DNA from: Demequina sediminicola
GTDB lineage: Bacteria > Actinomycetota > Actinomycetes > Actinomycetales > Demequinaceae
NCBI RefSeq assembly: GCF_000975055.1
Contig: NZ_BBRB01000001.1
Span: 689,751-753,750 of the forward strand
Direction of reading: 5' to 3'
DNA: 64,000 nt
Of the stretch, positions 43,237-52,429 are shown piece after piece (the first letter of the stretch is position 1; each line of letters opens with the position of its first letter). The notes under the pieces were generated by a model, which was given only the letters and a program-made list of their open reading frames with translations, did no database searches and had not been told where the DNA came from. Both the position numbers and the translations under genes were made by a program.

Positions 43237-44052
43237 GTGAGCGAGACACCACATGTCACGGACGGCACAGCAGCGAGCGCCCCTGCACTCCCCAGCAGAC
43301 GCCGCCTTCGAGCCGAAGTGTTCATCGTGCTCGGGCTATCGCTTGGTTACTACGCGATCACTGCGGCGCTGCGGCTGATTGAGCGCTACCTCGCGGAACC
43401 GTCCATCGGTGAACAAGCCACCACCCTGAACCAGTCGCGTTCGGACATCGACATCATCGACATGCTCCAGCAGCTCGTGTACCAGGCCTACCTCCTGATG
43501 CCGGTGGCCTTGGCCCTCTTTCTTCTCTCGACGGGCGGCCGGCAACTGCGTCCCCTCCTCGGACTCACCGGCCCGGCCCGCGCGTGGTGGCGAGACGTGG
43601 GCATCGGCATCGGCCTTGCAGCGTGCATCGGCCTTCCGGGACTGGCGCTCTACGCAGTGGGGCGCGCGCTCGGGCAAACCGTGCGCATCGACACCTCGGG
43701 CCTTCCCGATGCCTGGTGGGCGGCCACCATCCTGCTGATCTCCGCAGCGGTGGCCGGCGTGCTCGAAGAGACCATCGTGGTGGGTTACCTCCTCACCCGA
43801 CTGAAGGACCTCGGTTGGGGCGTCCCTGCGGCGATCATCGCATCGGCCCTCCTGCGAGGCGCCTACCACCTGTACCAAGGGTGGCCGATGGCGCTCGGCA
43901 ACGTCGTCATGGGCCTGGTATTTGCATGGTGGTTCCACCGCACCGGCCGGCTAGCGCCGCTGATCATTGCGCACTGGACACTCGACGCCGTGTCCTTCAT
44001 CGGACCCGAGGTCGTGCCGCAGGAGTGGCTCACCGAGCTCGGAATCGCGTAA
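43237..44052 (+). CDS. CPBP-family intramembrane protein (CAAX protease-like)
   Basis: 271 residues, seven or eight helices. Motif 1 is VLEETIVVGYLLTRL: the Glu pair is present but the Arg of the usual EExxxR is Val, a variant common in actinobacterial members. Motif 2 is ALLRGAYHLYQGW with the metal-binding His, and motif 3 is IIAHWTLDAVSF. The family are membrane glutamic/metalloproteases or anchors; activity is plausible. The GTG start follows the -10-like box; the longer upstream frame is a shadow of the sigma gene. Confidence 0.85.
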   Translation: MSETPHVTDGTAASAPALPSRRRLRAEVFIVLGLSLGYYAITAALRLIERYLAEPSIGEQATTLNQSRSDIDIIDMLQQLVYQAYLLMPVALALFLLSTGGRQLRPLLGLTGPARAWWRDVGIGIGLAACIGLPGLALYAVGRALGQTVRIDTSGLPDAWWAATILLISAAVAGVLEETIVVGYLLTRLKDLGWGVPAAIIASALLRGAYHLYQGWPMALGNVVMGLVFAWWFHRTGRLAPLIIAHWTLDAVSFIGPEVVPQEWLTELGIA

Positions 44053-44069
44053 CAGCGCCGAAATACTTC

Positions 44070-44075
44070 TAGACT
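44070..44075 (+). promoter_or_regulatory. Probable -10 box of a leaderless transcript
   Basis: TAGACT lies 7 bp before the ATG at 44083, the clearest case in the window of the leaderless arrangement. Confidence 0.5.
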
Positions 44076-44082
44076 CAGGCCC

Positions 44083-46572
44083 ATGGCCACCTCCGGAGAG
44101 ACGCAGGAGTCGCCTGCGCAGCCGGAGGAAGTCGATCCACTGCAGGGGGTGACGGTCTTTGACGCGCCCGAACAACGGGTCCATCGCGTCACTGACTTGT
44201 TGGCCGGCATCGCCACAGTTCTGGGCATCATCCTTGCCCTGTTGTTCGGTGCCTACGGGAGTGCCACCACCGCCGGGTTCACCGAGGACGTTCGCGGCAT
44301 CGCCAGTGTCCTCCAGCGCCTCCTCGTCGCTCCCGTCAACATCTTCTCCGGCATCGTCACACTGGTGGTTCCCGCGGCCGTCATCACGGACCTTGCCATT
44401 CGCCGTGAACCGCGACGCATCCTTGAAGTCCTCGCAGCCGGGGTGTTGGCGTTCATCGTGACCGTCATCGCGGCGTACACCACCACCCGCTGGGGCTCAG
44501 AGGAACTCATTGAGAGTCTCTCCATCAAGGGCCCCGAGGGCGAGCTCGTTGTCCAGCTCCCGGCCTACCTTGCGGCCGTCGGCGCAATGCTCACAGCCGC
44601 AGGATTGCGCACGACTCGCGCAGTGCTGTCGTGGTCATGGCCGATGCTGTGGATCTCGGCCGCAGTCGGCATCATCTCCGGCATCGTCACGCTCCCGGCA
44701 GCACTGACCGTGATCCTCATCGGACGCGCTTGCGGACTGCTGTTGCGCTACCTCCTCGGCTCATCGGCAGACCGCGCTTACGGCGGTGCCCTTGCCGATG
44801 GAATCCGCCGCGCCGGGTTCGAACCGAAGCGCATCATCCGTGCCGACGTTCACGACGACTACGAACCTGAAGAAGCGGACTCCGTCTCTGCGGCACTCGG
44901 GCGCACCCGTGCAGGTCGTGTCTACGACGTCACCACCGTTGAGGGCCACAAACTGGTGGTGCTCGCACTCGACGGCGACCAGCAAGCAGCGGGATTCGTC
45001 ACCAAACTCTGGCAAACTGTGCGCTTCCGAGGCATCAACGCCCGCGCCGACGTCAGCCTCCGCCAAACAGCCGAGTCCACCGCACTCGTGTCCCACGCCG
45101 CTCGTACCGCTGGCGTCCGCACCGCCCGTGTCCTCGGAATGAGCCAGGCGCGCGACACCATGCTGATCGTGTACCAGCGTCCGCTTGCCGTGCGGCCGCT
45201 CTCCGAAATGAGCGGCGACGAAATCTCCGACGCCACCCTCGATGCGACATGGGAACAGCTCGATCACGCTCACAAGGCAGGAATCTCGCATCGCAAACTC
45301 AGCGGTGACACCATTCTTATTGGTGAAGCAGACGGCGTCCTCGAGCCATCCGTGTGGATCACCTCGTGGGACCTGGGCGAGGTGGCATCGTCCACGCTGT
45401 CCCGGCGGCTCGACAACGTTCAACTCCTGGCGGCACTGGGTCTCGTTGTCGGAGCGGAACGTGCGGCGGACTCGGCGTTCCGGGCACTTGGCGACGACGT
45501 CGTCGAGCAAGTCGCGCCATTGATGCAAACGATCGTGCTCCCCCGCGACACCCGCCACGCACTCAGTAGCCACAAGTCGCTGTTGCAGGACCTGCGCACC
45601 AACATCGTCGCGCAAGTCCCCGACGCGGAGGTCGAAGACCAAAACATCGTGCGCTTCGGATGGCGCACCATCTTTACGTTCGTGGCGCTCATCATCGCCG
45701 TCACCATCATCATCACTGGTTTCAACACCCAGCAGATCATCGATGCGCTGCAGACGGCCAACTGGTGGTGGATCGGCGGGGCCCTGCTGTGGGGCATGCT
45801 CACGTTTGTGGGTGCAGGTTTGGCCTTGCTGGCGTTCTCCCCCGTGTCACTACCGCCCTGGCGAGTCATCATGGCGCAAGTCGCGGCCGCCTACGTGGCG
45901 ATCGCGGTCCCTGCCGGCATCGGCCCCGCTGCATTGAACCTGCGCCTCCTTACCAAGCGGAAGGTCCCTGCTCCGCTCGCGGTTGCGACGGTCGCATTGG
46001 TCCAGGTGTCCGCAGTGGTGGTGACTGTCGGTGGCTTGCTGTTGCTCACCCTGTTCACAGGTTCCGAGGGAACGCTGGCTTCGTTGCCGTCAACGTCCGT
46101 GCTGATCGGGCTCGCGGTGGTGGGTGGCGTCATCGTGGCGTTCATGCTGGTGCCAAAGGTGCGCCGCTGGGTCCTCGCGAAGGTCATGCCGCCCCTACGT
46201 CAGACGTGGCCGCGCCTCGTGCAGATCCTGGGTCAGCCATGGCGCCTGGCGATGGGTCTGGCCGGAAACCTCCTGCAGACGATCGCCTACGTGGGTGCGT
46301 TCTACTGCACCCTTGAGGCTTTCGGCCAGGAACTGGCGCTCATGGATGTGGCAGTCGTGTACTTCCTATCCAACGCCGTAGGCGCCGTCGTGCCGACGCC
46401 CGGTGGTCTGGGTGCAGTAGAGGCAGCCTTGATTGGTGGTCTGACGTCCGCTGGAGTCCCTATCTCCGTTGCCACCCCCGTGGTGCTGATCTACCGCTTC
46501 ATCACCTACTGGTTGCGCATCCCGATTGGTTGGGGCGCCATGACCTGGTTGCAGCGCAAGGGTGAGCTCTAA
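44083..46572 (+). CDS. Pseudokinase-flippase fusion membrane protein (LPG synthase TM family)
   Basis: 829 residues. About 240 residues with six or seven helices come first, then a cytosolic kinase-like domain: LGRTRAGRVYDVTTVEGHKLVVLAL (lobe 1), AGISHRKLSGDTILIG replacing the catalytic HRDxxxxN, and ITSWDLGEV replacing DFG. The HRD Asp and the metal-binding Asn are not conserved, so catalysis is doubtful. From about 525 the UPF0104 lysylphosphatidylglycerol-synthase-type membrane domain follows (AVPAGIGPAALNLRLLTKRKVPAPLAVATV, GAVVPTPGGLGAVEAALIGGL). It may flip an envelope lipid under pseudokinase control. Confidence 0.85.
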   Translation: MATSGETQESPAQPEEVDPLQGVTVFDAPEQRVHRVTDLLAGIATVLGIILALLFGAYGSATTAGFTEDVRGIASVLQRLLVAPVNIFSGIVTLVVPAAVITDLAIRREPRRILEVLAAGVLAFIVTVIAAYTTTRWGSEELIESLSIKGPEGELVVQLPAYLAAVGAMLTAAGLRTTRAVLSWSWPMLWISAAVGIISGIVTLPAALTVILIGRACGLLLRYLLGSSADRAYGGALADGIRRAGFEPKRIIRADVHDDYEPEEADSVSAALGRTRAGRVYDVTTVEGHKLVVLALDGDQQAAGFVTKLWQTVRFRGINARADVSLRQTAESTALVSHAARTAGVRTARVLGMSQARDTMLIVYQRPLAVRPLSEMSGDEISDATLDATWEQLDHAHKAGISHRKLSGDTILIGEADGVLEPSVWITSWDLGEVASSTLSRRLDNVQLLAALGLVVGAERAADSAFRALGDDVVEQVAPLMQTIVLPRDTRHALSSHKSLLQDLRTNIVAQVPDAEVEDQNIVRFGWRTIFTFVALIIAVTIIITGFNTQQIIDALQTANWWWIGGALLWGMLTFVGAGLALLAFSPVSLPPWRVIMAQVAAAYVAIAVPAGIGPAALNLRLLTKRKVPAPLAVATVALVQVSAVVVTVGGLLLLTLFTGSEGTLASLPSTSVLIGLAVVGGVIVAFMLVPKVRRWVLAKVMPPLRQTWPRLVQILGQPWRLAMGLAGNLLQTIAYVGAFYCTLEAFGQELALMDVAVVYFLSNAVGAVVPTPGGLGAVEAALIGGLTSAGVPISVATPVVLIYRFITYWLRIPIGWGAMTWLQRKGEL

Positions 46573-46589
46573 CCTCCCGCTTCCACGCC

Positions 46590-46643
46590 AAATGGCTCCA
46601 TTTCGCTGTCATGAGTGCTTAAAGCAGCGAGATGGAGCCATTT
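46590..46643. repeat. 54-bp inverted-repeat element, copy 1
   Basis: AAATGGCTCCATTTCGCTG (46590-46608) is repeated inverted at 46625-46643 with one mismatch. The same arms occur, without mismatch, at 62665-62718. Each copy lies between convergent genes and can form a 19-bp hairpin, so it may act as a two-way terminator or REP-like element. Confidence 0.8.
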
Positions 46644-46677
46644 GAGTGGTGCTTGGGGAGGGCGGTCAGGGCCGCAT

Positions 46678-47976
46678 TTAGCCGGTGACGGCCGTCACCT
46701 CGTTAAGTGCGACGCCCACCTCAGCGGACTTCCAGACCTCACCCGCAACGTAGTCGACAATGTGGAGCGACTCGGTCGCTGGGTCGGTGACATAAGCCAT
46801 GCCGTCAACAACGGTGAGCGACGGGTGTGCGGTCTGCCATTCTTCAGGAACGTCCCACGCATCAATCACTACCGTCTCGACCGTCACTTCGCCGGTTGCT
46901 GGGTCAATGGTGCGCAGCACGCCGTCGGAGCCCAGCACGAGCGCCTCGCCGTCAGATCCGCGGCGGATACCGCGGAACGTGTACAGAGCATCGGCGTCTC
47001 CGAAGGGCTTCACAACGCTCACCGATTCGCTAGCGACGTCGTACAGCGCAATCTGGTCCAGGCCTAGACCTGCGTCGGGGTCATCGTTGAAGTCTCCGAG
47101 GACCACCGAGCTACCTTCGCTGGAGAACAGGCTTCCGGTGCGTCCAGGGCTATCTGCGTTGACAATCTTGTGAACGTGGTCGCCGTGGAATACGAGGGCG
47201 CCGTCTTCGCACCCGACCATGAAGAAGTGCTCGTCATCGGCATCCCGGAATCCGGTTTCGCCGTGAACGCCGGGGCATTCGTCACTGACGGCCATCTCGG
47301 CGCCGTCTGCGGCGAGCACCATGGCGCCGGTGCGTTCATCTTCGTTGCCGCGGGTGACGAGCATCTGTCCGTCTTCGGTCACTGCCGCAACGCCGTGGTG
47401 CGCTTCGGGCGCGGTGTATTCGCGGATGGGGTGCAGGTGCGCGTGCTCAGCCATGTCGGTCCACTCAGAAATCTCCACGACGGTGGCGTGTCCAGTGGCG
47501 TCGTCCCACAGCGTGGTCGTGCCTTCGTGAGGCACCACGTGTCCCGGGGTTTCGGCGTCGATGGTGAGGTCCGTCAGCATCGGCTCTGCTGTGTAGTAGT
47601 GGTAGTGGTCTCCGTGCCCTTGTGACCAGGTGCCTGCGTCAAGCACTGTCCAGCCTCCGTCGGTCGCGACGGTGGCGTGGCGGCCATCCCCTACTGCCGC
47701 AACGCGCAAGAAGCCATCCTTGTCGATGGTGCTGACGACGTCGAGGCTGTTCGCGTCGATGATCGCCACTCCCCCGTCGTAGGTAGCGACAAGGCGTGGG
47801 GTGCGAACGGCCTGCTCTTCGGACTCGCTAGCTGCGTGGTCGTGGGATTCGGCCGATGCTGTGGGGCTCGTGGTTGAAGCGGCCGATGACCCGCTCTCGG
47901 CGGGCGCGCAGGCGGCAAGCGTGAGTAGCGCTGCGACACCGACGGCCGATGCGGTGGGAATGGTGGGAGTCTTCAT
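46678..47976 (-). CDS. Zinc metallochaperone AztD-like lipoprotein
   Basis: 432 residues from the ATG at 47976. MKTPTIPTASAVGVAALLTLAAC is a lipoprotein signal (LAAC), followed by a His/Glu linker (SHDHAASESEE) and a beta-propeller with metal-binding clusters: GHGDHYHYYTAEP, AEHAHLHP, FHGDHVH. This matches AztD, the periplasmic zinc chaperone that loads the solute-binding protein of a zinc ABC importer. No aztABC genes lie beside it. A Zur-type palindrome is about 100 bp upstream. Confidence 0.83.
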   Translation of the reverse strand: MKTPTIPTASAVGVAALLTLAACAPAESGSSAASTTSPTASAESHDHAASESEEQAVRTPRLVATYDGGVAIIDANSLDVVSTIDKDGFLRVAAVGDGRHATVATDGGWTVLDAGTWSQGHGDHYHYYTAEPMLTDLTIDAETPGHVVPHEGTTTLWDDATGHATVVEISEWTDMAEHAHLHPIREYTAPEAHHGVAAVTEDGQMLVTRGNEDERTGAMVLAADGAEMAVSDECPGVHGETGFRDADDEHFFMVGCEDGALVFHGDHVHKIVNADSPGRTGSLFSSEGSSVVLGDFNDDPDAGLGLDQIALYDVASESVSVVKPFGDADALYTFRGIRRGSDGEALVLGSDGVLRTIDPATGEVTVETVVIDAWDVPEEWQTAHPSLTVVDGMAYVTDPATESLHIVDYVAGEVWKSAEVGVALNEVTAVTG

Positions 47977-48079
47977 GAGGGTTGGCCCTGGGGCCACCTT
48001 TCCAAGTGGGGCGAGGGCAGCGGCGGGTGGCCGCATGCTGGGTTCGCGAGGTGGTTGAACGATCAGGACACTAACACAA

Positions 48080-48098
48080 AATGGGAATCGTTATCATT
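48080..48098. promoter_or_regulatory. Zur-box-like palindrome
   Basis: AATGGGAATCGTTATCATT has the dyad AATG-N2-AA-N3-TT-N2-CATT and resembles actinobacterial Zur operators (TGAAAATCATTTTCA type). It lies 104 bp before the AztD start on the minus strand and about 170 bp before ccdA on the plus strand, so zinc-dependent repression of AztD is likely. Confidence 0.7.
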
Positions 48099-48266
48099 AT
48101 CGGAGTACGGGGATGTGCCCCTCAGAGCCACAACACCCCGGCAAGCGATTACCGTTGAAACCACCACGCCACGCACAACCACGCACACCCCACCCATCCG
48201 CCGGCCGCCCCGCAGCGAACACTCTCAGCGAACACCTCAGCGCCACCCAGCATCACAGGAGAATCC

Positions 48267-49313
48267 ATGCTCGACGCCACCGCCGTTGCCTACGCACTCC
48301 TACTAGGCGCCGTCGCCGCATTCAACCCCTGCGGATTCGCGCTACTCCCCGCCTACATCACCGCGATCGTCACCGGAAGCGCCGAGGGCGGCGTCACTCG
48401 CGCCCAAGCACTCCGCCGCGGAATCCGCTTCGGCGTAGCAATGAGCATCGGCTTCCTGGCACTCTTCCTCGTGCTTGGCCTCATCTTTGGCGCAGTCAAC
48501 CTCGCACTACAAGCGAAAATCCTGCCCTACGTCTCCTACGCCACCGTGGTCATTGGCCTAGCGCTGATCTGGCTCGGAATCGTCCTCACCGTCAAAGGCG
48601 AGATGCGCGGGCCTGGACTCCGCATCAACGGCGCCGCACCCCGACGCACCTTCTGGTCACAAGTCGGATACGGCGTCGCCTTCGCAGTCGCGTCACTCAG
48701 CTGCACCATCGGACTCTTCCTGGTGGTCGTCACCCAAGCACTGAACGCCTCCAGCCCCATCGATGCCGTCGCGCCCTTCATCGCCTACGGCGTCGGAATG
48801 GGAACGTCAGTGGTGCTCGTCTCGGTGCTCGCAGCGCTAGTCGGCTCCAGCCTCGCCTCGGGACTACGCAAACACACCGTCACACTCATGCGCGTAGGCG
48901 GCGTGCTCATGATTGCCGCCGGAATCTACGTCACCGTGTTTGGTCTCGCAGAAGTACTCCCCCAGTTCGGGATCCACACCTTGGACCCCGTTCTCAAGGC
49001 CACTATCTCCGCCCAAAGCGCAGTGTCACAGGCCGTGTCATCCTGGGGCACGCCAGTGCTCCTCGCTCTCTCTGGCATCGCGCTCATTGCCGTCATCTGG
49101 GCCTTTGTGACTGGCCGCTCAGAACGCAATGGCACCTCAAGCGAGCAGGAGACTGCCGGCGGCGGCGGTTCTCCGTCTGGCGAGACTGGCGCCACAGAGG
49201 CCGCCACCACCGTCAACGTGCCGAACGGCGGGGCCACCTCGCCGGCAACAGGAATCCGCACCGCCGACAGCGGGACACTCGACGCGATCCGCAAAGCCGC
49301 GAGCAACAAGTAG
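48267..49313 (+). CDS. CcdA/DsbD-type thiol-transfer membrane protein
   Basis: 348 residues. VAAFNPCGFALLPAYITAIV holds the first redox Cys of the CcdA transmembrane domain, and VASLSCTIGLFLVVV the second; six helices surround them. The protein carries electrons from cytoplasmic thioredoxin to extracytoplasmic thiol proteins, for cytochrome c maturation or general reduction. The C-terminal ~75 residues are a Gly/Ser/Thr-rich tail. The likely recipient, a thioredoxin lipoprotein, is encoded convergently 0.3 kb downstream. Confidence 0.9.
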   Translation: MLDATAVAYALLLGAVAAFNPCGFALLPAYITAIVTGSAEGGVTRAQALRRGIRFGVAMSIGFLALFLVLGLIFGAVNLALQAKILPYVSYATVVIGLALIWLGIVLTVKGEMRGPGLRINGAAPRRTFWSQVGYGVAFAVASLSCTIGLFLVVVTQALNASSPIDAVAPFIAYGVGMGTSVVLVSVLAALVGSSLASGLRKHTVTLMRVGGVLMIAAGIYVTVFGLAEVLPQFGIHTLDPVLKATISAQSAVSQAVSSWGTPVLLALSGIALIAVIWAFVTGRSERNGTSSEQETAGGGGSPSGETGATEAATTVNVPNGGATSPATGIRTADSGTLDAIRKAASNK

Positions 49314-49532
49314 CGAGCCGCCTGCGGACGGCACTGTGTACCGTCCCTGACATGGCGCGGCCGCTCTCTGCCACCCCACACCACCACGCGATACAGCCGT
49401 TCGGGCACCGACCCGCGACATGCCCGCTGGCGAGAGTCCTTCGCAAGTCAGGGACGGCACAGGTTTAGGTCAACACCGGCCTAGGTCGGAACAGGTAAAG
49501 GTGGGCACAGGTAAAAGTGGGCGCCAACACAG
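49314..49532. other. Intergenic with short repeats
   Basis: GTACCGTCCCTGAC and its near inverse GTCAGGGACGGCAC flank about 100 bp here. Next to them, 49488-49521 holds two imperfect tandem copies of ACAGGTAAAGGTGGGC. No gene; possibly fold-back structure between the two convergent genes. Confidence 0.4.
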
Positions 49533-49564
49533 CGATGCCGGAACCCTGACGGATCCCGGCATCG
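49533..49564 (-). terminator. Hairpin downstream of the thioredoxin gene
   Basis: CGATGCCGG (49533-49541) pairs with CCGGCATCG (49556-49564), a 9-bp perfect stem, 43 bp beyond the stop of the minus-strand gene. The U-tract is poor. Confidence 0.5.
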
Positions 49565-49607
49565 TGTTCATGCTCAGATGTGTGCGCTGACGACCAGCGC
49601 TTCTTGA

Positions 49608-50255
49608 CTACTTCGACGCGAGCGCCTCTGCCGCTTCAACGATCTCAGCGGTGTCGAGCGAGCCGCCAATGGTCTCAATGCTGCCGTCATCATTGATCAA
49701 CACGAAGGCCGGCTGGTAGGCAACGCCAAAGCCGGACCACAACGAGCCGTCCTCATCAAAGATGTGGTCAAAGCCTTCAAGGCCATAGGTCTCGACGAAA
49801 CCCTGCGACGATGCCACGTCAGCCTGACCCGGCAAGCCATAGAGCGTCACGCCGTCAGGAAGCTGCTCCTGTGCAGCGCGCACGTCGGGAGACTCAGCCT
49901 GGCAGGTGGGGCACCATGACGCCCAGGCCCACAGGATTGCGTCAGTGCCGGCAAGCGACGCACCGTCGAACTCTTCGCCATCCATCAGGGTGGTCGCGGT
50001 GAAGTCGAGCTCCGCGGGGACGTCGGCGGCCATCGCGTCGTCTTCCATAGAGTCGTCCTCCATGGCGTCGTCCATCGAGTCTGAGGCCTCGGCACTGGAG
50101 TCCATCGCGTCGTGCGTGGCCTCCATCGCGTCCTCGGTCGCAGACATCTCGTCACCGGGCTCGGCGTCCGACGCACAGCCGGCAAGGGCCAGTGCGGCAA
50201 CACCGGCGATGGCAGTTGTCACAAAGCGATTCTTCTTTGCAAAGATGCGGGTCAT
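49608..50255 (-). CDS. Thioredoxin-fold lipoprotein (TlpA/DsbE-like)
   Basis: 215 residues. Signal and lipobox: FVTTAIAGVAALALAGC. Residues ~32-78 are an extraordinary Asp/Met/Glu/Ser linker with repeats of DDAMEDD type. The catalytic domain has AWASWCPTCQAESPDV with a CPTC redox pair and GFGVAYQPAFVLINDDG with the cis-Pro (YQP). It should reduce or oxidise thiols outside the membrane, receiving electrons from the CcdA protein encoded next door. The Met- and acid-rich linker could bind metal such as copper. Confidence 0.88.
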   Translation of the reverse strand: MTRIFAKKNRFVTTAIAGVAALALAGCASDAEPGDEMSATEDAMEATHDAMDSSAEASDSMDDAMEDDSMEDDAMAADVPAELDFTATTLMDGEEFDGASLAGTDAILWAWASWCPTCQAESPDVRAAQEQLPDGVTLYGLPGQADVASSQGFVETYGLEGFDHIFDEDGSLWSGFGVAYQPAFVLINDDGSIETIGGSLDTAEIVEAAEALASK

Positions 50256-50451
50256 GGGGTCCTCCCAGGTCAGGGCACATCAAGGTGCGGCTGTCTTCAC
50301 GGTACGACGCGGATCGCGATGAAGTCACGAGACGCTCACTCCGGGTTCGTTGCTGCCAGCCCCGCGGATGGGTTTTGCATGGGTCTCGCCTCGACCAATG
50401 TGCTCACAGCGACTCGTCACACTGGGCTCAACGCCCGAGCATGCGATCTTG

Positions 50452-51819
50452 TTACATGTCTGGAGCCATGTCCGTGAAGTGGGCGTAGTCCTTCTTGAAT
50501 GCCACGGCGATCGTGTCAGTGGGGCCGGCGCGGTGCTTGGCAACAATGAAGTCCGCTTCGCCAGGCCGGTTTTCCTTGTCGTACACATCCTCACGGTGCA
50601 GCAAGATCACGATGTCTGCGTCCTGCTCAATGGCGCCGGATTCACGCATGTCGGACAACATCGGCTTCTTCTCCGTGCGTTGTTCCGCACCACGGTTCAG
50701 CTGCGAGATCGCGATCACAGGGACTTCAATTTCTTTCGCGAGAAGCTTGAGCGCGCGAGAAAACTCAGAGACCTCTTGCTGACGCGATTCGACCTTCCGA
50801 CCTGAGCTCATCAGCTGGAGGTAGTCGACTACGACGAGTTGCAGGTCATGCTGCTGCTTGAGGCGACGGCACTTCGCGCGGATCTCCATGAGCGACATGT
50901 TGGGAGAGTCGTCGACAAACAGGGGCGCCTTGGCCAGTTGCGCGGCGGTGTGAGCGAGGCGTTCCCAGTCGTTGGGGCCCATGGGGCCTTTGGTCAACTT
51001 GGAGAGCTTCACGCTTGCCTCGGCGGACAGCATGCGCTTGGTGATTTCTTCGCGGCTCATTTCGAGCGAGAAGATGACGGACGCCTTGTTGTGGTGAATC
51101 GAGGCGGAGCGCGCAATGTCGAGGCCCAGCGTCGACTTACCTACTGCGGGCCGTGCCGCAAGGACGATCATCTGGCCGGCCTGGAGGCCGCCCGTGAGCT
51201 CGTCGAGGTCACGGAATCCTGTGGGCACACCGAGCATCTGCCCGTCTCGGTTGGAGGCTGCATCGACCTGCTCGAGCGTCTGCTCCATGATGTCGCCGAT
51301 GGAGAGGTAGTCAGCGGAACTTCGGCGCTCTGTGACGGCGAAGATCTCGGCCTGAGCACCATCGACGACGGCGTCGATCTCAGCGCCGTCACCGTCGTAG
51401 CCCATTCCCGCAATGCGAGTGCCCGCCTCAACCAAACGGCGGAGGATTGACTGTTCGCGGACAAGGCGTGCGTAGTAGCCGGCCGATGCCGCGGACGGCA
51501 CCATCGCGATGAGCGTGTGGAGGTACTCCGCTCCACCTGCGCGTCCGAGTTGATTGGTGCGCTGCAGTTCGGCGCCGACAGTCAGTGCATCGACCGGGTC
51601 ACCGGCGTTGTAGAGCTTGACTGCCACGTCGAACACGATCTCGTGTGCGGGCTTGTAGAAATCGTCTGCGCGCACGGTTTCAATCACGTCCGCCATCGCG
51701 TCCTTCGACAGCAGCATGGAGCCGAGAACCGACTGCTCGGCCTCAAGGTTTTGGGGTGGCAGGCGTTCATACGACGGCGGCTCTTGTCCGTACGATGCTT
51801 CGAGTTCGTCGACTGACAT
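50452..51819 (-). CDS. dnaB: Replicative DNA helicase
   Basis: 455 residues from the ATG at 51819, with GGAGG 11 bp upstream. The N-terminal domain (ERLPPQNLEAEQSVLGSMLLSKDAM) binds primase; the RecA-like motor has Walker A AARPAVGKSTL and Walker B QLVVVDYLQLM, followed by the H4 motif (SRALKLLAKEIEVPVIAISQLNRG). It unwinds DNA at the replication fork as a hexamer. No intein is present, although dnaB often carries one in actinobacteria. Placed after rplI as in mycobacteria but separated by 0.66 kb. Confidence 0.97.
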   Translation of the reverse strand: MSVDELEASYGQEPPSYERLPPQNLEAEQSVLGSMLLSKDAMADVIETVRADDFYKPAHEIVFDVAVKLYNAGDPVDALTVGAELQRTNQLGRAGGAEYLHTLIAMVPSAASAGYYARLVREQSILRRLVEAGTRIAGMGYDGDGAEIDAVVDGAQAEIFAVTERRSSADYLSIGDIMEQTLEQVDAASNRDGQMLGVPTGFRDLDELTGGLQAGQMIVLAARPAVGKSTLGLDIARSASIHHNKASVIFSLEMSREEITKRMLSAEASVKLSKLTKGPMGPNDWERLAHTAAQLAKAPLFVDDSPNMSLMEIRAKCRRLKQQHDLQLVVVDYLQLMSSGRKVESRQQEVSEFSRALKLLAKEIEVPVIAISQLNRGAEQRTEKKPMLSDMRESGAIEQDADIVILLHREDVYDKENRPGEADFIVAKHRAGPTDTIAVAFKKDYAHFTDMAPDM

Positions 51820-52429
51820 GAACGCGATGAACCTCCCTGATTGATGCCTACCCGAAGTGTCCCTCACAGGTGTGACACGCCAAGTTATGGCCCTGAGCCG
51901 CTCGGCACAAGTTCACCGTTGTGTTACCCGTGGATAGAAATGGGCGTTTCGGTGGAAGACCTGTGCACAACTCCCCACTTCACCTGTGGAGAGATATGTG
52001 GATACCACCACAACCATCCCCAGCAATCGCCTATTACCAGGCAATATATTCCCCCTTGGCCTGGGGATAAACCTCCGCAGCAAAGTCACCGGCGTGTCGC
52101 ACATCGGCGTGTCGCACTCCGGGTGCGGCGCATTCGCCGTAGCACTACGAACCGGCATGCACCCCCACGCCCGCCTCAACACTACGAACCGGCAAGCACT
52201 CCACCACGCCCGCCTCAACACTACGAACCGGCTCGCACCCCGACGCGCCGCTGCTCGGACCGAATCGAGCGAGCACACACGGCGCGCCCCGGCCACCTTT
52301 GGTTCAAACTGTCCCGGGATGGGGTGGCGAGAGACGGGGTGGCCTGGGGTGGCGTGAGCTGAGATGGCTTGAGGCAGCCCCGGCCGGCACACGGGAGGAA
52401 CCAGCCACGCCGCTCTCCCCGAACACGCA
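51820..52429. other. Long dnaB-rplI intergenic: AT-rich segment and short tandem repeats
   Basis: 51900-52075 is relatively AT-rich, with several DnaA-box-like words (ATGTGGATAC, CTGTGGAGAG, CCTGTGCACAAC) but no exact box. 52143-52232 carries three copies of CACTACGAACCGGC spaced 37 and 39 bp, two of them within longer repeats that include CACGCCCGCCTCAA. No gene is visible. The upstream part must hold the dnaB promoter on the minus strand. Confidence 0.5.

Noticed and set aside
48113..49468. 451-codon plus-strand frame over the ccdA region
   Set aside because: It is extremely Arg/His/Pro-rich without hydrophobic core; the ccdA frame on the same strand is a clear membrane protein.
50452..51819. 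Intein in dnaB
   Set aside because: The helicase is uninterrupted across its Walker A and DnaB motif sites and has normal length.
52143..52232. CRISPR-like array in the dnaB-rplI gap
   Set aside because: Only three 14-bp units, the sequence between them is itself partly repeated, and no cas genes are present.
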